A stretch of DNA of 64,000 nucleotides from positions 26,737-90,736 of the forward strand of contig JAIYDY010000092.1 in NCBI GenBank assembly GCA_027487245.1, in the 5' to 3' direction. Position 1 is the stretch's first letter. Every line of letters begins with the position of its first letter. Of this stretch, positions 27,999 through 39,540 are shown piece after piece. This stretch comes from Hyphomicrobiales bacterium (GTDB taxonomy: Bacteria; Pseudomonadota; Alphaproteobacteria; Rhizobiales; Beijerinckiaceae). The position numbers were made by a program, and so were the translations under genes. Under the pieces are notes generated by a model. It was given only the letters and a program-made list of their open reading frames with translations, was not told the DNA's origin and searched no databases.

Positions 27999-28562
27999 TC
28001 AGGAAGGCTGCCTGGACAGGACAACGGCATAACGCGCCGGATCCTCGCCGGGATTGTGGAAAGTGATTGGCTGGTCAAGCCGCATCAGCAGGCAGTCGCC
28101 TGTGCCAAGCAGCGTGACGGCTTCTCCGATGGTCATCTCGATGGCGCCCTCCAGCACCCAGACCTGTTGTTCGATGTCCTTCGACGCCGTGTAGTTGTCG
28201 AACACCACGCGCCCGCCCGGCGGGAACGTCACATAGACAATCTCGGCTGTCGCACCGGCTGGCGAGACATTGCGCCGGACATATCCCGATGCGGGGTCGC
28301 GCCAATCGCTCTGGTCCTCCCAGCGGCTGAGCGGTGCGATGCTGGCAAGCGGCGGTGGAAACAGCGACGCCATGCTGGTGCCGAGACCCGCCGCGAGCCG
28401 CGCCAGCACGGACGCCGTCGGGCTGACCTCGCAGCGCTCGATCTTCGAGATCATGGCACGGCTGACCCCGGATGCTTCTGCAAATTGCTCCAGCGTCCAA
28501 TTGCGCCCGCTGCGGGCTGTCTTGAGCCGGTCCGCCAGAACCTGATTGACACCTTTATCCAT
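27999..28562 (-). CDS. XRE-family regulator with C-terminal cupin domain
   Basis: This 187-residue repressor-type regulator has an N-terminal helix-turn-helix (about residues 10-65, with WTLEQFAEASGVSRAMISKI). Its C-terminal cupin barrel (about 85-187) probably binds a small ligand. It is the first gene of an operon with the tandem acetyltransferase. A TTGACT -35-like hexamer (28596-28591) and a long dyad (28562-28586) overlap its ATG, with no Shine-Dalgarno in between. This suggests a very short or leaderless transcript and autoregulation. Confidence 0.87.
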   Translation of the reverse strand: MDKGVNQVLADRLKTARSGRNWTLEQFAEASGVSRAMISKIERCEVSPTASVLARLAAGLGTSMASLFPPPLASIAPLSRWEDQSDWRDPASGYVRRNVSPAGATAEIVYVTFPPGGRVVFDNYTASKDIEQQVWVLEGAIEMTIGEAVTLLGTGDCLLMRLDQPITFHNPGEDPARYAVVLSRQPS

Positions 28563-28586
28563 GATATGAGATTATTTCTCTGATCA
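28562..28586. promoter_or_regulatory. Candidate XRE operator overlapping its own start
   Basis: The 25-base dyad reads TGAT-at-GAGA-ttatt-TCTC-tg-ATCA; eight of ten arm positions are complementary. It begins at the first base of the XRE-cupin start codon (28562) and sits between that codon and the -35-like TTGACT (minus strand, 28596-28591). A bound regulator would cover the -10 region, so this looks like an autoregulatory site. It may also affect the divergent gene at 28617. Confidence 0.5.
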
Positions 28587-28616
28587 GGGAAGTCAAGACA
28601 CTTGGCGGGTCCGGAC

Positions 28617-28943
28617 ATGGCGCGGCATCGGAAGACAGATTTTGCCAGCTCAGGCCACAATGGCGGTCCGACCCTTGAAGACAAGCCACACATGCCCGAA
28701 TGGGGTCTGGGCGGTCCGGGCAATTACTTCGCCTGGAAAGCTGCCCATCGCCGCGCCTGGCGCTCGGTTGGACATGACACGATGCTGCGACGCGCCGGGA
28801 AGGCCGAAGCGCTGGGGCTGACCTACGAGGAATACGTGCTCGAGATCCTCGAGCGCGGCATCTATCTTCAGGCCGAAGATGTCCAGCGCATTGCCGCGAT
28901 CAAGGCCGGCCGTCGGTCACGTCGGGCCCGACGCCATCTGTGA
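28617..28943 (+). CDS. Conserved GHNGGP-motif small protein
   Basis: This 108-residue protein carries the motif [11 protein letters not shown] near residue 14, then MPEWG, a Trp/Arg-rich segment ([11 protein letters not shown]) and a charged helical part ([19 protein letters not shown]). I recognise the pattern from short conserved proteins of unknown function in Hyphomicrobiales. The ATG at 28617 is preferred over a TTG at 28602. The basic C-terminus ([10 protein letters not shown]) could bind nucleic acid. It stands alone between the divergent XRE gene and lepA. Confidence 0.75.
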   Translation: MARHRKTDFASSGHNGGPTLEDKPHMPEWGLGGPGNYFAWKAAHRRAWRSVGHDTMLRRAGKAEALGLTYEEYVLEILERGIYLQAEDVQRIAAIKAGRRSRRARRHL

Positions 28944-29011
28944 CCGGCCGGCACTGCCCGCGACACGCGCAACCCTCGACGAAACGGGGTACCGCTGCTA
29001 TGTGCGCAGCC

Positions 29012-30814
<1,803 letters not shown>

Positions 30815-30903
30815 CCAGCCGGGACGTCACCATTCCTGGAAGCCTTTAACCGGAACGTCACCAGCGATCCCGCATAACGCCCCTCAGCAACGGGAGCGTT
30901 TGA

Positions 30904-31653
30904 ATGAGTGGACATGATGCACTGGTTGTCCGCGGTCTGGTGAAGCGCTTTGGCGGCTTTACGGCGGTCAACGGGCTTGATCTTGCAGTGCGCCGCGGCG
31001 AACTCTACGCATTGCTGGGCCCGAACGGGGCGGGCAAGACCACCTCGCTCAGGATCGTTGCAGGGCTGCTTTCTCCGGACGCGGGCGAGATCAGCATCTG
31101 CGGGATCAACCGCCTGCGGGATCCGGTTGCGGCAAAGCGTGTGGTGGCTTGGCTGCCGGACGAGCCGATGGTCTACGACAAGCTGACACCTGTGGAGTAT
31201 CTCGATTTTGTCGCCGGCCTTTGGCAAGTGGAGCCAGCGGCAACGAAGCGCCGCCGCGAGGCCCTGCTGGAGACCCTTGACCTGACCCGGGTGGCCGACC
31301 AGCGCTGCGAGGGCTTTTCGAAAGGCATGCGCCAGAAGGTGGCTCTTGCCGGTGCGCTGATCCACGAACCCGAGTTGCTGATCCTCGACGAACCGCTGAC
31401 AGGCCTCGACGCGTCGATGGCGCGCCATGTCAAGGAACTGCTTCAGGCGCGCGTCGCAACCGGCGTGACGGTGATCCTCACCACCCATATCCTTGAGGTG
31501 GCTGAACGGCTCAGTGACCGCATCGGCATTATCCGCAACGGCAGGCTGGTATGCGAGGGCACCATGGCCGAGCTGCGCGATGGTGGCGCGTCGCAGGGTT
31601 CGACCCTCGAGGATGTCTTCCTTGATGTCGTCGCGCGCGAAGAGGCCGCCTGA
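30904..31653 (+). CDS. ABC exporter ATPase
   Basis: This is the nucleotide-binding subunit of a two-gene ABC system. It is 249 residues long with Walker A GPNGAGKTT (near residue 40), signature FSKGMRQKVALAGAL and Walker B LLILDEPLTGLD, followed by the switch histidine in TTHILE. The FSKGMRQ signature is typical of CcmA/NatA-type exporters. The permease gene starts one base after its stop. The substrate is unknown. Confidence 0.9.
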   Translation: MSGHDALVVRGLVKRFGGFTAVNGLDLAVRRGELYALLGPNGAGKTTSLRIVAGLLSPDAGEISICGINRLRDPVAAKRVVAWLPDEPMVYDKLTPVEYLDFVAGLWQVEPAATKRRREALLETLDLTRVADQRCEGFSKGMRQKVALAGALIHEPELLILDEPLTGLDASMARHVKELLQARVATGVTVILTTHILEVAERLSDRIGIIRNGRLVCEGTMAELRDGGASQGSTLEDVFLDVVAREEAA

Positions 31654-31654
31654 G

Positions 31655-33187
31655 ATGAAGGCCCTCGTGTCAGGTGCAACCCGCGCCGTACTGGCGCATG
31701 AAGCCCGCCTGTCCCTGCGCGGGGTTGCCGACATGGCAGGCCCGAAGACGGCCATGCGTCCCTGGCGCATCGCGGGCGTTCTGGCTGTGGTCAGCACCAT
31801 CATTTTTGGCGTGTCGCATCTTTTGCTGATGACGGCCGGCCAACTCGACCCTGCCGATCCGCGCGTCCAGATCACGCTGACGATCAATCTCGCCTTCCTG
31901 TTTGTCCTCATGATTTCGGCCGCGCTCGATTCCGCTGCCTACGCGCTGTACGCGCGAGGCGACTATGACCTGATGTTTTCCGCGCCCCTGCCTCCGCAAA
32001 CGGTGCTGCTGGTCAGGGCTCTCAATGTCTTCGGCTTCACGCTTGCAAAGGCTGGCCTTTATGGCGCGCCGATGCTGATCCTGCTCGCCGTGCAGCGGGG
32101 AGCGCATTGGTTGGCTGGCCTGCCCTTGATCCTGGCGCTTGCGCTCAGTGCAACGGCCATCGCCATTGGGCTGGCCATGGGCATGGTTCGCCTCATCGGC
32201 ATCCGGAGCACGCGCGTTGCGGCGCAGGTGGCTGCAGCACTGGCCGGGCTGCTGGTGCTCGTGATGGTGCAGTGGGAGGCCATTTTCGGGCCGGGGCCAA
32301 AGGATGCCCTGGTCGCCGACTACATCGCCAACCCACAGTCCCTCGGTTGGCAACTAGCGACCTTGCCCGCCCGCGCCATGACGGGCGATGGTGTGGCCTT
32401 GGGTGGGGTCGTTGCCTGCGCGGTGTTGATGGCAGTGCTGATGTTCGTCGGCCTTGCCGAGAGCTTTGTGCGAAACGCGGTCCTTGCGGCAGGATCGGCA
32501 GCCACGGCTCCCGTCCGTGCCCGGCGCAGTCGCGCATCGTTCGGAGCATCGCCCATGGCAGCGCTGATGCTCAAGGAACGGCGTGTGATCCTGCGTGATC
32601 CGTGGCTCCTGTCGCAGATCCTGATGCAGTGCATCTTTCTGATCCCGGTCGCCGCCGTGACGGTCTATCGGGTCGCGAGCGGGGCTGACGATGCGTCGGC
32701 GCTCGTGCCTGTCCTGATCGTTCTGTGTGGCCAGATTGCCGGAGGACTGACCTGGATCGCACTGTCGGCGGACGAAGCATCCGAACTTGCCCTGACCGCG
32801 CCGATGGATCCCCGCCTGCGCGCCCGCGCCCGCATCGGTGCCATATCCTGGCTTGCCGTCATGTTCGCGGCACCGCCTTTGATGCTCTTGCTGGTGTTTG
32901 ATGCCTGGGCTGGGCTGGTCAGCCTGCTCGGTGTTGCGTGCGCGATCATCTGCGGCATCTTGGTCAACATCTGGCATCAGCCCAGACTGGCGAGGACAGG
33001 CATGATCAGGCGGCGCATGAAGAGCCCCATCTCGGTGACGTTGATGGAGCTTCTGGCCTTGATGATGGTCGCGGTCGCGCTCTGGCCCTTGCTCGCCGGA
33101 GATTACCTGGCCGCGATGCTCGGCGCGCTCTTGGCTGCAGCCACGATGGCGGTGCTGTATGCAGCGCGCCCGCGCGTGCCTGCCTGA
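31655..33187 (+). CDS. ABC exporter membrane subunit
   Basis: This is a 510-residue membrane protein with about ten to twelve hydrophobic segments, paired with the ATPase just upstream (stop TGA, one base, ATG). It resembles large ABC-2 type permeases whose halves are fused. A cytoplasmic loop around residues 285-310 (RARRSRASFGASPMAALMLKE) divides the protein. No accessory or precursor peptide gene is adjacent, so the cargo cannot be guessed. Confidence 0.82.
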   Translation: MKALVSGATRAVLAHEARLSLRGVADMAGPKTAMRPWRIAGVLAVVSTIIFGVSHLLLMTAGQLDPADPRVQITLTINLAFLFVLMISAALDSAAYALYARGDYDLMFSAPLPPQTVLLVRALNVFGFTLAKAGLYGAPMLILLAVQRGAHWLAGLPLILALALSATAIAIGLAMGMVRLIGIRSTRVAAQVAAALAGLLVLVMVQWEAIFGPGPKDALVADYIANPQSLGWQLATLPARAMTGDGVALGGVVACAVLMAVLMFVGLAESFVRNAVLAAGSAATAPVRARRSRASFGASPMAALMLKERRVILRDPWLLSQILMQCIFLIPVAAVTVYRVASGADDASALVPVLIVLCGQIAGGLTWIALSADEASELALTAPMDPRLRARARIGAISWLAVMFAAPPLMLLLVFDAWAGLVSLLGVACAIICGILVNIWHQPRLARTGMIRRRMKSPISVTLMELLALMMVAVALWPLLAGDYLAAMLGALLAAATMAVLYAARPRVPA

Positions 33188-33205
33188 CGATCTCTTTTTG
33201 ACGGC

Positions 33206-34642
33206 TCAGCGCCCGAGGGCCACGGGCGTCGCGCCGGGCGGCGGGGCAGGAAGTGGCTGCGGCATGTAGCGCACGGGCTGTGGAGGGGCGGGCCGGGACG
33301 GTGGTGCCGGCACGACGGCGGGCTTCATGGCTGTCGGGGTCACAGGTGCTGGCTTGCGCGGGCTGATCGTTGAGGTCACCAGCCCTTCAGGCGTGTCGAG
33401 GCCATAGATGTCATCGCGGAAATGGATCATGCCATCGCCCGCGGCCCAGCCGGTGAGATAGACCCACGCGATGGGGACCGAGCGGCTGAGCCTGATATCC
33501 TTGCGCTCGCCGATGACCAGAGCAGCGTCGATCTTGGTCTGGTCCCAATCGCTGCCCTTGAGCAACCAGAGCGCCAGATCCTTGACACCGTCGACGCGGG
33601 CGCAGCCCGAGGAGTTGAAGCGCACGTCGTTGCGGAACAACTCCTTCTTCGGCGTGTCATGCATGAACACGGCATGGCTGTTGGGCATGTCGATCCGGAT
33701 CGTGCCCAGGGAGTTGGTCGGGCCGGGATCCTGGCGCACGAAGAAGTTCGGGTTGCGAGGTGTCTTCCAGTCGATGGTCTTTGGGTCGACTTCCTGATTG
33801 CCGGCACCGATCACGCGCATGTTGTGTTTGGCCAGCCAGGTCGGGTCCTTGGCCATCTGCGGCATGATGTCGGCCTTGATGATCGACATCGGCACGGTCC
33901 ATGTCGGATTGAGGTTGACCGCGGTGATGCGCGTGGCCAGCACTGGCGAAGGCCGGTCGGGCCGCCCGACGATGGCCACATGGCGGCGCTCGACGACGCC
34001 ATTGTCGATGGCCTCGACCTGCGCGCCGGGAATGTTGACGACGACATAGCGGCTCGTGAAGGCAAACGCGTTGCCTTCAAGCCGGTGGATCGAGGCCCGT
34101 AACTGGTTGAGACGCACATCGACCGGCACATTCAGTGCCCGCGTGGTCAACCGCCCGACCGAGCCGGTCTGCGACAGGCCGTGGCGCACCTGAAAGCGCT
34201 TCAGCGCATCTTCGGTGGCCTTGTCGAACAGGTCGCCGCCAGCAGCGTCCGGGTCAAGATCGCCGGTCAGGATCAGGCGCACCTTGAGCTGCTCGACATT
34301 ACCCCCGCGCGATCCGGCCTTCAGTCCGGCAATCTGCGGCGGCAACATCGGCCAACCACCTCCTGCCGCCAGTTCCTCGTAGAAGGCGAGCGCAGCGCGC
34401 GTATGCTCCAGCGTATGCGGGCCATAGAGCGGATGGGTGTGCTGCGGCTGGGCGGCGCGCGCCTCGTCGAGCACGGACTGCGCCGAAGACTGTGGATTGT
34501 CCAGCTGGCTGCGGGGACGATCAGCGCTGCCGTCCGTGGGACGTGCGGAGATGGCGGGATTGGCGAGCCCTGCCTCCGAACTCAACAGCAAAGCGGCCAG
34601 GCCTGCCGCCATGGGAGCCAGATTGAGGCGCCGGGTACGCAT
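33206..34642 (-). CDS. L,D-transpeptidase, YcbB/LdtD type
   Basis: This periplasmic enzyme forms or edits 3-3 crosslinks in peptidoglycan or links proteins to it. It has a signal peptide (about residues 1-26), a peptidoglycan-binding helical domain near residues 110-165 (FDKATEDALKRFQVRHGLSQ) and a YkuD catalytic domain. The active site reads FMHDTPKKELF, then the catalytic cysteine in NSSGCARVD. A proline-rich tail of about 50 residues follows. AGGAG lies nine bases before the ATG at 34642, which rules out the longer frame. Confidence 0.9.
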   Translation of the reverse strand: MRTRRLNLAPMAAGLAALLLSSEAGLANPAISARPTDGSADRPRSQLDNPQSSAQSVLDEARAAQPQHTHPLYGPHTLEHTRAALAFYEELAAGGGWPMLPPQIAGLKAGSRGGNVEQLKVRLILTGDLDPDAAGGDLFDKATEDALKRFQVRHGLSQTGSVGRLTTRALNVPVDVRLNQLRASIHRLEGNAFAFTSRYVVVNIPGAQVEAIDNGVVERRHVAIVGRPDRPSPVLATRITAVNLNPTWTVPMSIIKADIMPQMAKDPTWLAKHNMRVIGAGNQEVDPKTIDWKTPRNPNFFVRQDPGPTNSLGTIRIDMPNSHAVFMHDTPKKELFRNDVRFNSSGCARVDGVKDLALWLLKGSDWDQTKIDAALVIGERKDIRLSRSVPIAWVYLTGWAAGDGMIHFRDDIYGLDTPEGLVTSTISPRKPAPVTPTAMKPAVVPAPPSRPAPPQPVRYMPQPLPAPPPGATPVALGR

Positions 34643-34757
34643 ACGCACGATCTCCTGCCGGCACAGCACCGGAACAGACGATCACCCTCCCACAGGTCCG
34701 TCTATGGAAGGTTAACCATGCCACATTCGCCAGAGGTCCCCGCTCCGGTCTGCCGTC

Positions 34758-35432
34758 TCAGCGGATGAACGGGTTGCCGGCTCGTTCGGCGCCGATGGTC
34801 GAGGCTGGACCATGGCCGGGCAGGAAGGTCACATCATCCGGCAACGTCATCAGCCTGGCCTTGATCGAGCGGATGAACAGGGCATGGTCGCCATAGGGGA
34901 AGTCGGTCCGCCCGATCGAACCCTGGAACAGCGTGTCGCCTGCGAGCATGAAACGCGACGGCTCGTGATAGAACACCACCGAGCCGGGCGAATGGCCAGG
35001 CACATGGCGGATTTCGAAGTCAAGCTCGCCCAGCGCGACATGGTCGCCATCCGCCAGGTGCCGGTCGGGCACGACGGGACGCAAGCCCTGCATGCCGAAT
35101 TGCAGTCCTGATTCGGCCAGGCTGTCGAGGATGAACTGGTCGGCCTTGTGGGGTCCGATCACCGGAAGCTGAAGTGTCTCGGCCAGTTCCGCCGCGCCGC
35201 CGGCATGGTCGACATGGCCATGGGTCAGCCAGATTGCCACCGGCGTGACGCCGAGCTTCTTCACGGCATCGAGCAGCCGAGGCAGGTCGCCACCCGGATC
35301 AACCACCGCAGCCTGCTGCGTGGCCGTGCACCACACGATCGAGGCATTCTGCTGGAACGGCGTGACCGGAACGACCGCGACCTTGATCGCGGGCTCAGGT
35401 TGGTTCGAATCCGTTTGGGCGGCATCAGACAT
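34758..35432 (-). CDS. MBL-fold hydrolase, glyoxalase II-like (YcbL type)
   Basis: This 224-residue zinc hydrolase has the complete metal motif THGHVDHAGG, VPGHSPGS, AGDTLFQGSIGRTDFP and LPGHGP. The GSIGRTD run is typical of the YcbL/glyoxalase II-like branch, which hydrolyses S-acylglutathione-type thioesters. It contrasts with the incomplete MBL protein at 19267-20241. It stands between an L,D-transpeptidase gene and rdgB on the same strand, with no clear functional link. Confidence 0.88.
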   Translation of the reverse strand: MSDAAQTDSNQPEPAIKVAVVPVTPFQQNASIVWCTATQQAAVVDPGGDLPRLLDAVKKLGVTPVAIWLTHGHVDHAGGAAELAETLQLPVIGPHKADQFILDSLAESGLQFGMQGLRPVVPDRHLADGDHVALGELDFEIRHVPGHSPGSVVFYHEPSRFMLAGDTLFQGSIGRTDFPYGDHALFIRSIKARLMTLPDDVTFLPGHGPASTIGAERAGNPFIR

Positions 35433-35447
35433 GGCATCGAGCTCCAG

Positions 35448-36125
35448 CTATGGTTTCTTCAGGCAGCCCGCTGCAAGCAGATGAAAGGCGCGGGCGCGGT
35501 GCGAAAGGCCCATGCTGCCATCGGCGGGAATGCCGTGCTTCTCATCCGCGCTCATCTCACCAAAGCTGCGGCTGTGCCCGTCAGGCTGGAACATCGGGTC
35601 ATAGCCAAACCCGGCGCTGCCGCGCGGCGGCCAGATGCAGGTTCCGTGCACACGGCCCTCGAACAGGTCCTCGTGCCCATCGGGCCAGGCCAGCACCAGC
35701 GCCGAGACGAAGTGCGCCCGCCATCTTTCGCGCGGCACATGGCGCTTGCCGAGTTCGCTGACCACGCGGGCCATGGCGGCCAGAAAATCACGCGGCTGCC
35801 CTGCCCAGTCTGCCGTGAACAGGCCAGGCGCGCCGTCGAGCGCATCGACGCACAGGCCGGAATCATCGGCGAGCGCCGGGAATCCGGTCGCCTTCGCGGC
35901 GGCATGGGCCTTCAGGGCGGCGTTCTCCGAGAACATCCAGCCGGTCTCGGCGGGTTCCGGCAGGCCCAGTTCGCCGGCAGAGACGGTCTCGATGCCGTAG
36001 GGCCGCAGGAGTTCGGTCATCTCCTTGAGCTTGCCGCCATTGTGCGTGGCAATGACCAGCTTGCCGGTCACCGGACGGGGAGGCCCTGTCCGCTCGTGCC
36101 CGCTGCTCGCGTCCTGCCCGCTCAT
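35448..36125 (-). CDS. rdgB: XTP/dITP diphosphatase
   Basis: This house-cleaning enzyme removes non-canonical purine nucleotides (XTP, dITP, ITP) before they enter DNA. It is 225 residues with the family motifs [36 protein letters not shown] and SHRARAF. Its ATG at 36125 overlaps the rph stop (ATGA), the classical rph-rdgB coupling. The N-terminal extension of about 20 residues before [10 protein letters not shown] is longer than usual. Confidence 0.94.
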   Translation of the reverse strand: MSGQDASSGHERTGPPRPVTGKLVIATHNGGKLKEMTELLRPYGIETVSAGELGLPEPAETGWMFSENAALKAHAAAKATGFPALADDSGLCVDALDGAPGLFTADWAGQPRDFLAAMARVVSELGKRHVPRERWRAHFVSALVLAWPDGHEDLFEGRVHGTCIWPPRGSAGFGYDPMFQPDGHSRSFGEMSADEKHGIPADGSMGLSHRARAFHLLAAGCLKKP

Positions 36126-36841
36126 CCCGCGATCACCGTTTTCTGCATCGCCACGAGGTCCGAGATGCCGGCGCGGGCCAGCGCCATCATGGCGGCCAGC
36201 TGCTCCTCGCTGAACGGCTCGCCTTCGGCCGTGCCCTGCACCTCGACGATGCCGCCCTTGCCGGTCATCACGAAGTTGGCGTCGGTCTGCGCGCCGGAAT
36301 CCTCGATGTAATCGAGGTCGAGTACGGGCTGGCCGGCCACGATCCCGCAGGAGATTGCGGCCACGTGATCCTTCAGGGGCTGGCGACCCTGCAGCATGGC
36401 CCGGCCCTCCATCCACTTGAGCGCATCATGCAGGGCAATCCAGGCTCCGGTGATCGAGGCCGTGCGCGTGCCGCCATCCGCTTGCAGCACATCGCAATCG
36501 ACGGTGATCTGGCGCTCGCCGAGCGCGCCGAGATCGACAACGGCGCGCAAGGAACGTCCGATCAGGCGCTGGATTTCCTGCGTCCGGCCCGAAGGCTTGC
36601 CAGTGGTGGATTCGCGGCGGGTGCGCTCCAGCGTGGCGCGCGGCAGCATGGCGTATTCGGCGGTCACCCAGCCCTTGCCGGTGCCGCGCAGCCATGGCGG
36701 TCCCTTCTCCTCGACCGTTGCGGCACAGAGCACGCGGGTCTCGCCAAAGGTCACGAGGCACGAGCCTTCTGCATAGCGCACCACGCCGCGTTCAAGCGTC
36801 ACGGGGCGCATCTGGGTCGGAAGGCGTTTGGAGGGGCGCAT
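36122..36841 (-). CDS. rph: Ribonuclease PH
   Basis: This phosphorolytic 3' exoribonuclease trims tRNA precursors. It is 239 residues with the N-terminal [17 protein letters not shown], the RNA-binding run [18 protein letters not shown], and the phosphate-site [20 protein letters not shown]. The ATG at 36841 gives the usual length; the open frame further upstream is not conserved. It is the first gene of the rph-rdgB pair. Confidence 0.96.
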   Translation of the reverse strand: MRPSKRLPTQMRPVTLERGVVRYAEGSCLVTFGETRVLCAATVEEKGPPWLRGTGKGWVTAEYAMLPRATLERTRRESTTGKPSGRTQEIQRLIGRSLRAVVDLGALGERQITVDCDVLQADGGTRTASITGAWIALHDALKWMEGRAMLQGRQPLKDHVAAISCGIVAGQPVLDLDYIEDSGAQTDANFVMTGKGGIVEVQGTAEGEPFSEEQLAAMMALARAGISDLVAMQKTVIAG

Positions 36842-37046
36842 GGAGGCTCCGGAGCGGGGTTGTCTGAGCCTTGGCTGTTTAGGGATGTCCTTGGCGCGGC
36901 GCAAGTTGCCAGCCGCCTGTGTTCCCGAACGATGACTTGCATCAGGGAAATTGATCGGTTCAGGCGCGGGCCAGCCGTTGACGCAAGCGCACGAAAGACC
37001 GATCCATGGGCAGGCAAAAGAACTGGCGCGAGGACAGGGGCACGAC

Positions 37047-37913
37047 ATGGCTTGGCATTCCCAAACGTGGAACTGGATCAATGGCGCATGGGTCGAAGGC
37101 AATCCCGGCATCATGGGCCCGCGCAGCCATGGCGCCTGGCTCGCTTCGACCGTATTCGACGGCGGCCGGATCTTTGATGGCGTGATGCCGGACATGGACA
37201 GGCATGCGGCGAGGCTCAACCGTTCTGCCGTCGGCCTCGGGCTGAAGCCGACCATGGAGGCTGATCACATCGTCGCGCTGGCGCGCGAAGGCACGCGGAA
37301 ATTCGCACCCGGAACAGCGCTCTATGTGAAGCCGATGTATTGGGGTGAAGCGGACGGTCCGTCCACGATCATGCCCGATCCGGAGTCGACAGGTTTTTGC
37401 CTGTGCCTGTTCGAGGCACCGATGCCGGCGGCAACGGCTGGCTTCTCCGTGACACTGTCTCCGTTCCGGCGGCCGACGCTCGAAACGATGCCGACCGATT
37501 CCAAGGCAGGGTGCCTTTATCCCAACAATGCCCGCGCGCTCCGCGCAGCCAAGGCGGCTGGCTTCGACAATGCGCTGGTACTCGACATGTTGGGCAATGT
37601 CGCCGAGACGACGACCTCCAACGTCTTCATGGTCAAGGATGGCGTCGTCAGGACACCGGCCGTCAACGGTACGTTCCTGAATGGCATCACGCGCCAGCGC
37701 ACGATCGCCCTGTTGCGGGCCGAAGGTTATGTGGTCGAAGAGTCGAGCTTGCGCTATGCCGATTTCGAGACGGCCGACGAGATTTTCTCTTCGGGCAACT
37801 ACTCCAAGATCGTGCCGATCATCAGGATCGACAACCGCGATCTCCAGCCCGGCCCGGTCGCGCGCAAGGCCCGCGAACTCTACATGGACTTCTCGTTGGG
37901 GGCGCTGGTCTGA
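37047..37913 (+). CDS. Class IV PLP aminotransferase (branched-chain type)
   Basis: This 288-residue fold-type IV enzyme should transfer amino groups to or from branched-chain or related amino acids. The PLP-lysine is in [11 protein letters not shown] near residue 153. Conserved features include [29 protein letters not shown] (cofactor binding) and [10 protein letters not shown]. The AETTTSN and NGITR motifs are typical of IlvE-like enzymes, but D-amino-acid aminotransferases and aminodeoxychorismate lyases share the fold. AGGGG lies about nine bases before the ATG. The last 34 bases overlap the convergent murJ gene. Confidence 0.85.
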   Translation: MAWHSQTWNWINGAWVEGNPGIMGPRSHGAWLASTVFDGGRIFDGVMPDMDRHAARLNRSAVGLGLKPTMEADHIVALAREGTRKFAPGTALYVKPMYWGEADGPSTIMPDPESTGFCLCLFEAPMPAATAGFSVTLSPFRRPTLETMPTDSKAGCLYPNNARALRAAKAAGFDNALVLDMLGNVAETTTSNVFMVKDGVVRTPAVNGTFLNGITRQRTIALLRAEGYVVEESSLRYADFETADEIFSSGNYSKIVPIIRIDNRDLQPGPVARKARELYMDFSLGALV

Positions 37914-39454
37914 GGGGGCCTGCGGCTCCCCGGAAACCTCAGATCGAGTTTCAGCAGTCGTGCGCCACTAGCCGCCACCAGCCCGTAGGCTGCCAGCGCC
38001 GCAGTGCCGATGATGGCGGCGGCCACCAGCGCCTGCTCCCGCGGGACCATGTCCGCAATGGACATCACCGGATCGCGCAGGATCAGGATGGCGATCTCGA
38101 AGGCGATCGCCCCCGCGAACGAGACGATCAGCGCCTTGGCCAGCACATCGCCGGGCTTGGTCCAGCCGCGCCGCAGCGCGAGCGCATAAAGGATGCCGAA
38201 ATTGATCCACGCCCCGATGGCCGTGGCCAGCGCGAGGCCAGCCGCACCCAGGGGGCCGACGAACACGATCTTGAGCACGACATTGAGGGCAAGCGCCGTG
38301 AGCGACGCGATCACCGGCGTCGTCGTGTCGCCGCGCGAGAAGAAGCTGGCCACGACCGACCGGATCAGCAGGACCGGAATCAGCCCAAGGGCATAGGCAA
38401 AGAGCACGCTCGCCGCCGTCTCCGCCGCACGCGCATCGAAGGCACCACGCCCGAACAGTGCCTTGACCAGCAGGTCCGGCATCGTCAGGAACGCGGCGAC
38501 GAACGGCATGGCCAGCACCACGGTCATGGCAATGGCCCGGTTCTGTTCGCGCATCGCACCTGGTGCATCCCCCGCCGAGATCAGGCGGCTCATGGTCGGC
38601 AGCACCACGGTGCCGGCGGCAATGCCCAGAACGCCCACGGGCAACTGGTAGATGCGGTCTGCATAGTAGATCGCGGAATAGGAGCCCGTTGGCAGGAACG
38701 AGGCGATGATCATGTCGGCCAGGACCGCGATCTGCACGCCGGCCGAGCCCAGCACCGCCGGCCCGAGGGCTTTCAGGAAGTCTTTCACGTTGCGGTCAAT
38801 GGCAGGCCTGGTGAGGCCGGCCATCACACCGGCGCGCTGCGCCGCCAGCGTCAGCAGTGCCCACTCCATGATGCCGGCGATGGTCACGCCCCACGCTGCA
38901 GCGTGGGCAGCGGACGGAAACAGGAAGGCGACTGCCAGCGCCAGCATCACCGACAGATTGAGCAGCACCGGCGCAAAGGCGGCAGCGGCGAACTTGTCGA
39001 CGGCGTTCAGCAGGCCGGCCTGCAAGGTCACGAGCGTGATGAACAGCAGATAGGGGAACGTGATCCGCGCCAGGGCCACCGTGAGTTCCATCGCCTCCGG
39101 ATTGGCGCGCTGTCCGGGGGCCACAAGCCCGATCAGCCAGGGCATCAGCGGCAGGGCCAGCGCCAGGATGGCGATTTGAACCAGCAGGATCAGGGTGAAG
39201 ACCCGGTCGGCAAAGAGCTTTGCGGCAGCCTGCCCGGCCTGCTCGCGGAGCCGCGCATAGGCGGGAATGAAAGCCGACGAAAACGCCCCCTCGCCGAAGA
39301 TCGCCCTGAACTGGTTCGGCAGCTTCTGCGCCACGACGAACGCATCCATCATCTGCCCGGCACCCAGGATCGCTGCCAGGATGATGTCGCGCAGAAAACC
39401 CGTCAGGCGAGACAGGAGCGTGAAACCGCCAACCGAGAGAATCTTCTTGAACAT
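37880..39454 (-). CDS. murJ: Lipid II flippase
   Basis: MurJ moves lipid II across the inner membrane for peptidoglycan synthesis. The 524-residue protein has about 14 membrane segments. It begins MFKKILSVGGFTLLSRLTGF, the classical MurJ/MviN start, followed by GAGQMMDAFVVAQKLPN and FGEGAFSSAFIPAYA. Its C-terminus runs 34 bases into the convergent aminotransferase gene. Confidence 0.94.
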   Translation of the reverse strand: MFKKILSVGGFTLLSRLTGFLRDIILAAILGAGQMMDAFVVAQKLPNQFRAIFGEGAFSSAFIPAYARLREQAGQAAAKLFADRVFTLILLVQIAILALALPLMPWLIGLVAPGQRANPEAMELTVALARITFPYLLFITLVTLQAGLLNAVDKFAAAAFAPVLLNLSVMLALAVAFLFPSAAHAAAWGVTIAGIMEWALLTLAAQRAGVMAGLTRPAIDRNVKDFLKALGPAVLGSAGVQIAVLADMIIASFLPTGSYSAIYYADRIYQLPVGVLGIAAGTVVLPTMSRLISAGDAPGAMREQNRAIAMTVVLAMPFVAAFLTMPDLLVKALFGRGAFDARAAETAASVLFAYALGLIPVLLIRSVVASFFSRGDTTTPVIASLTALALNVVLKIVFVGPLGAAGLALATAIGAWINFGILYALALRRGWTKPGDVLAKALIVSFAGAIAFEIAILILRDPVMSIADMVPREQALVAAAIIGTAALAAYGLVAASGARLLKLDLRFPGSRRPPQTSAPNEKSM

Positions 39455-39540
39455 GTCTGGCCGGGACCGTTGCGCGCAACCCGGACGGGGTCAACTGCCA
39501 CCGTGACTGCCGCCGTGTCACTGCGGTGCGGAGGAGGCCG

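Noticed and set aside
30824..30863. Direct repeat ACGTCACCA twice, 31 bases apart, between lepA and the ABC exporter
   Set aside because: Nine-base repeats at this spacing can arise by chance and no promoter is visible around them.
35402..35412. GGTTCGAATCC, the typical T-arm sequence of a tRNA
   Set aside because: It lies inside the N-terminal coding part of the glyoxalase II-like gene, and no matching acceptor or anticodon stem is present around it.
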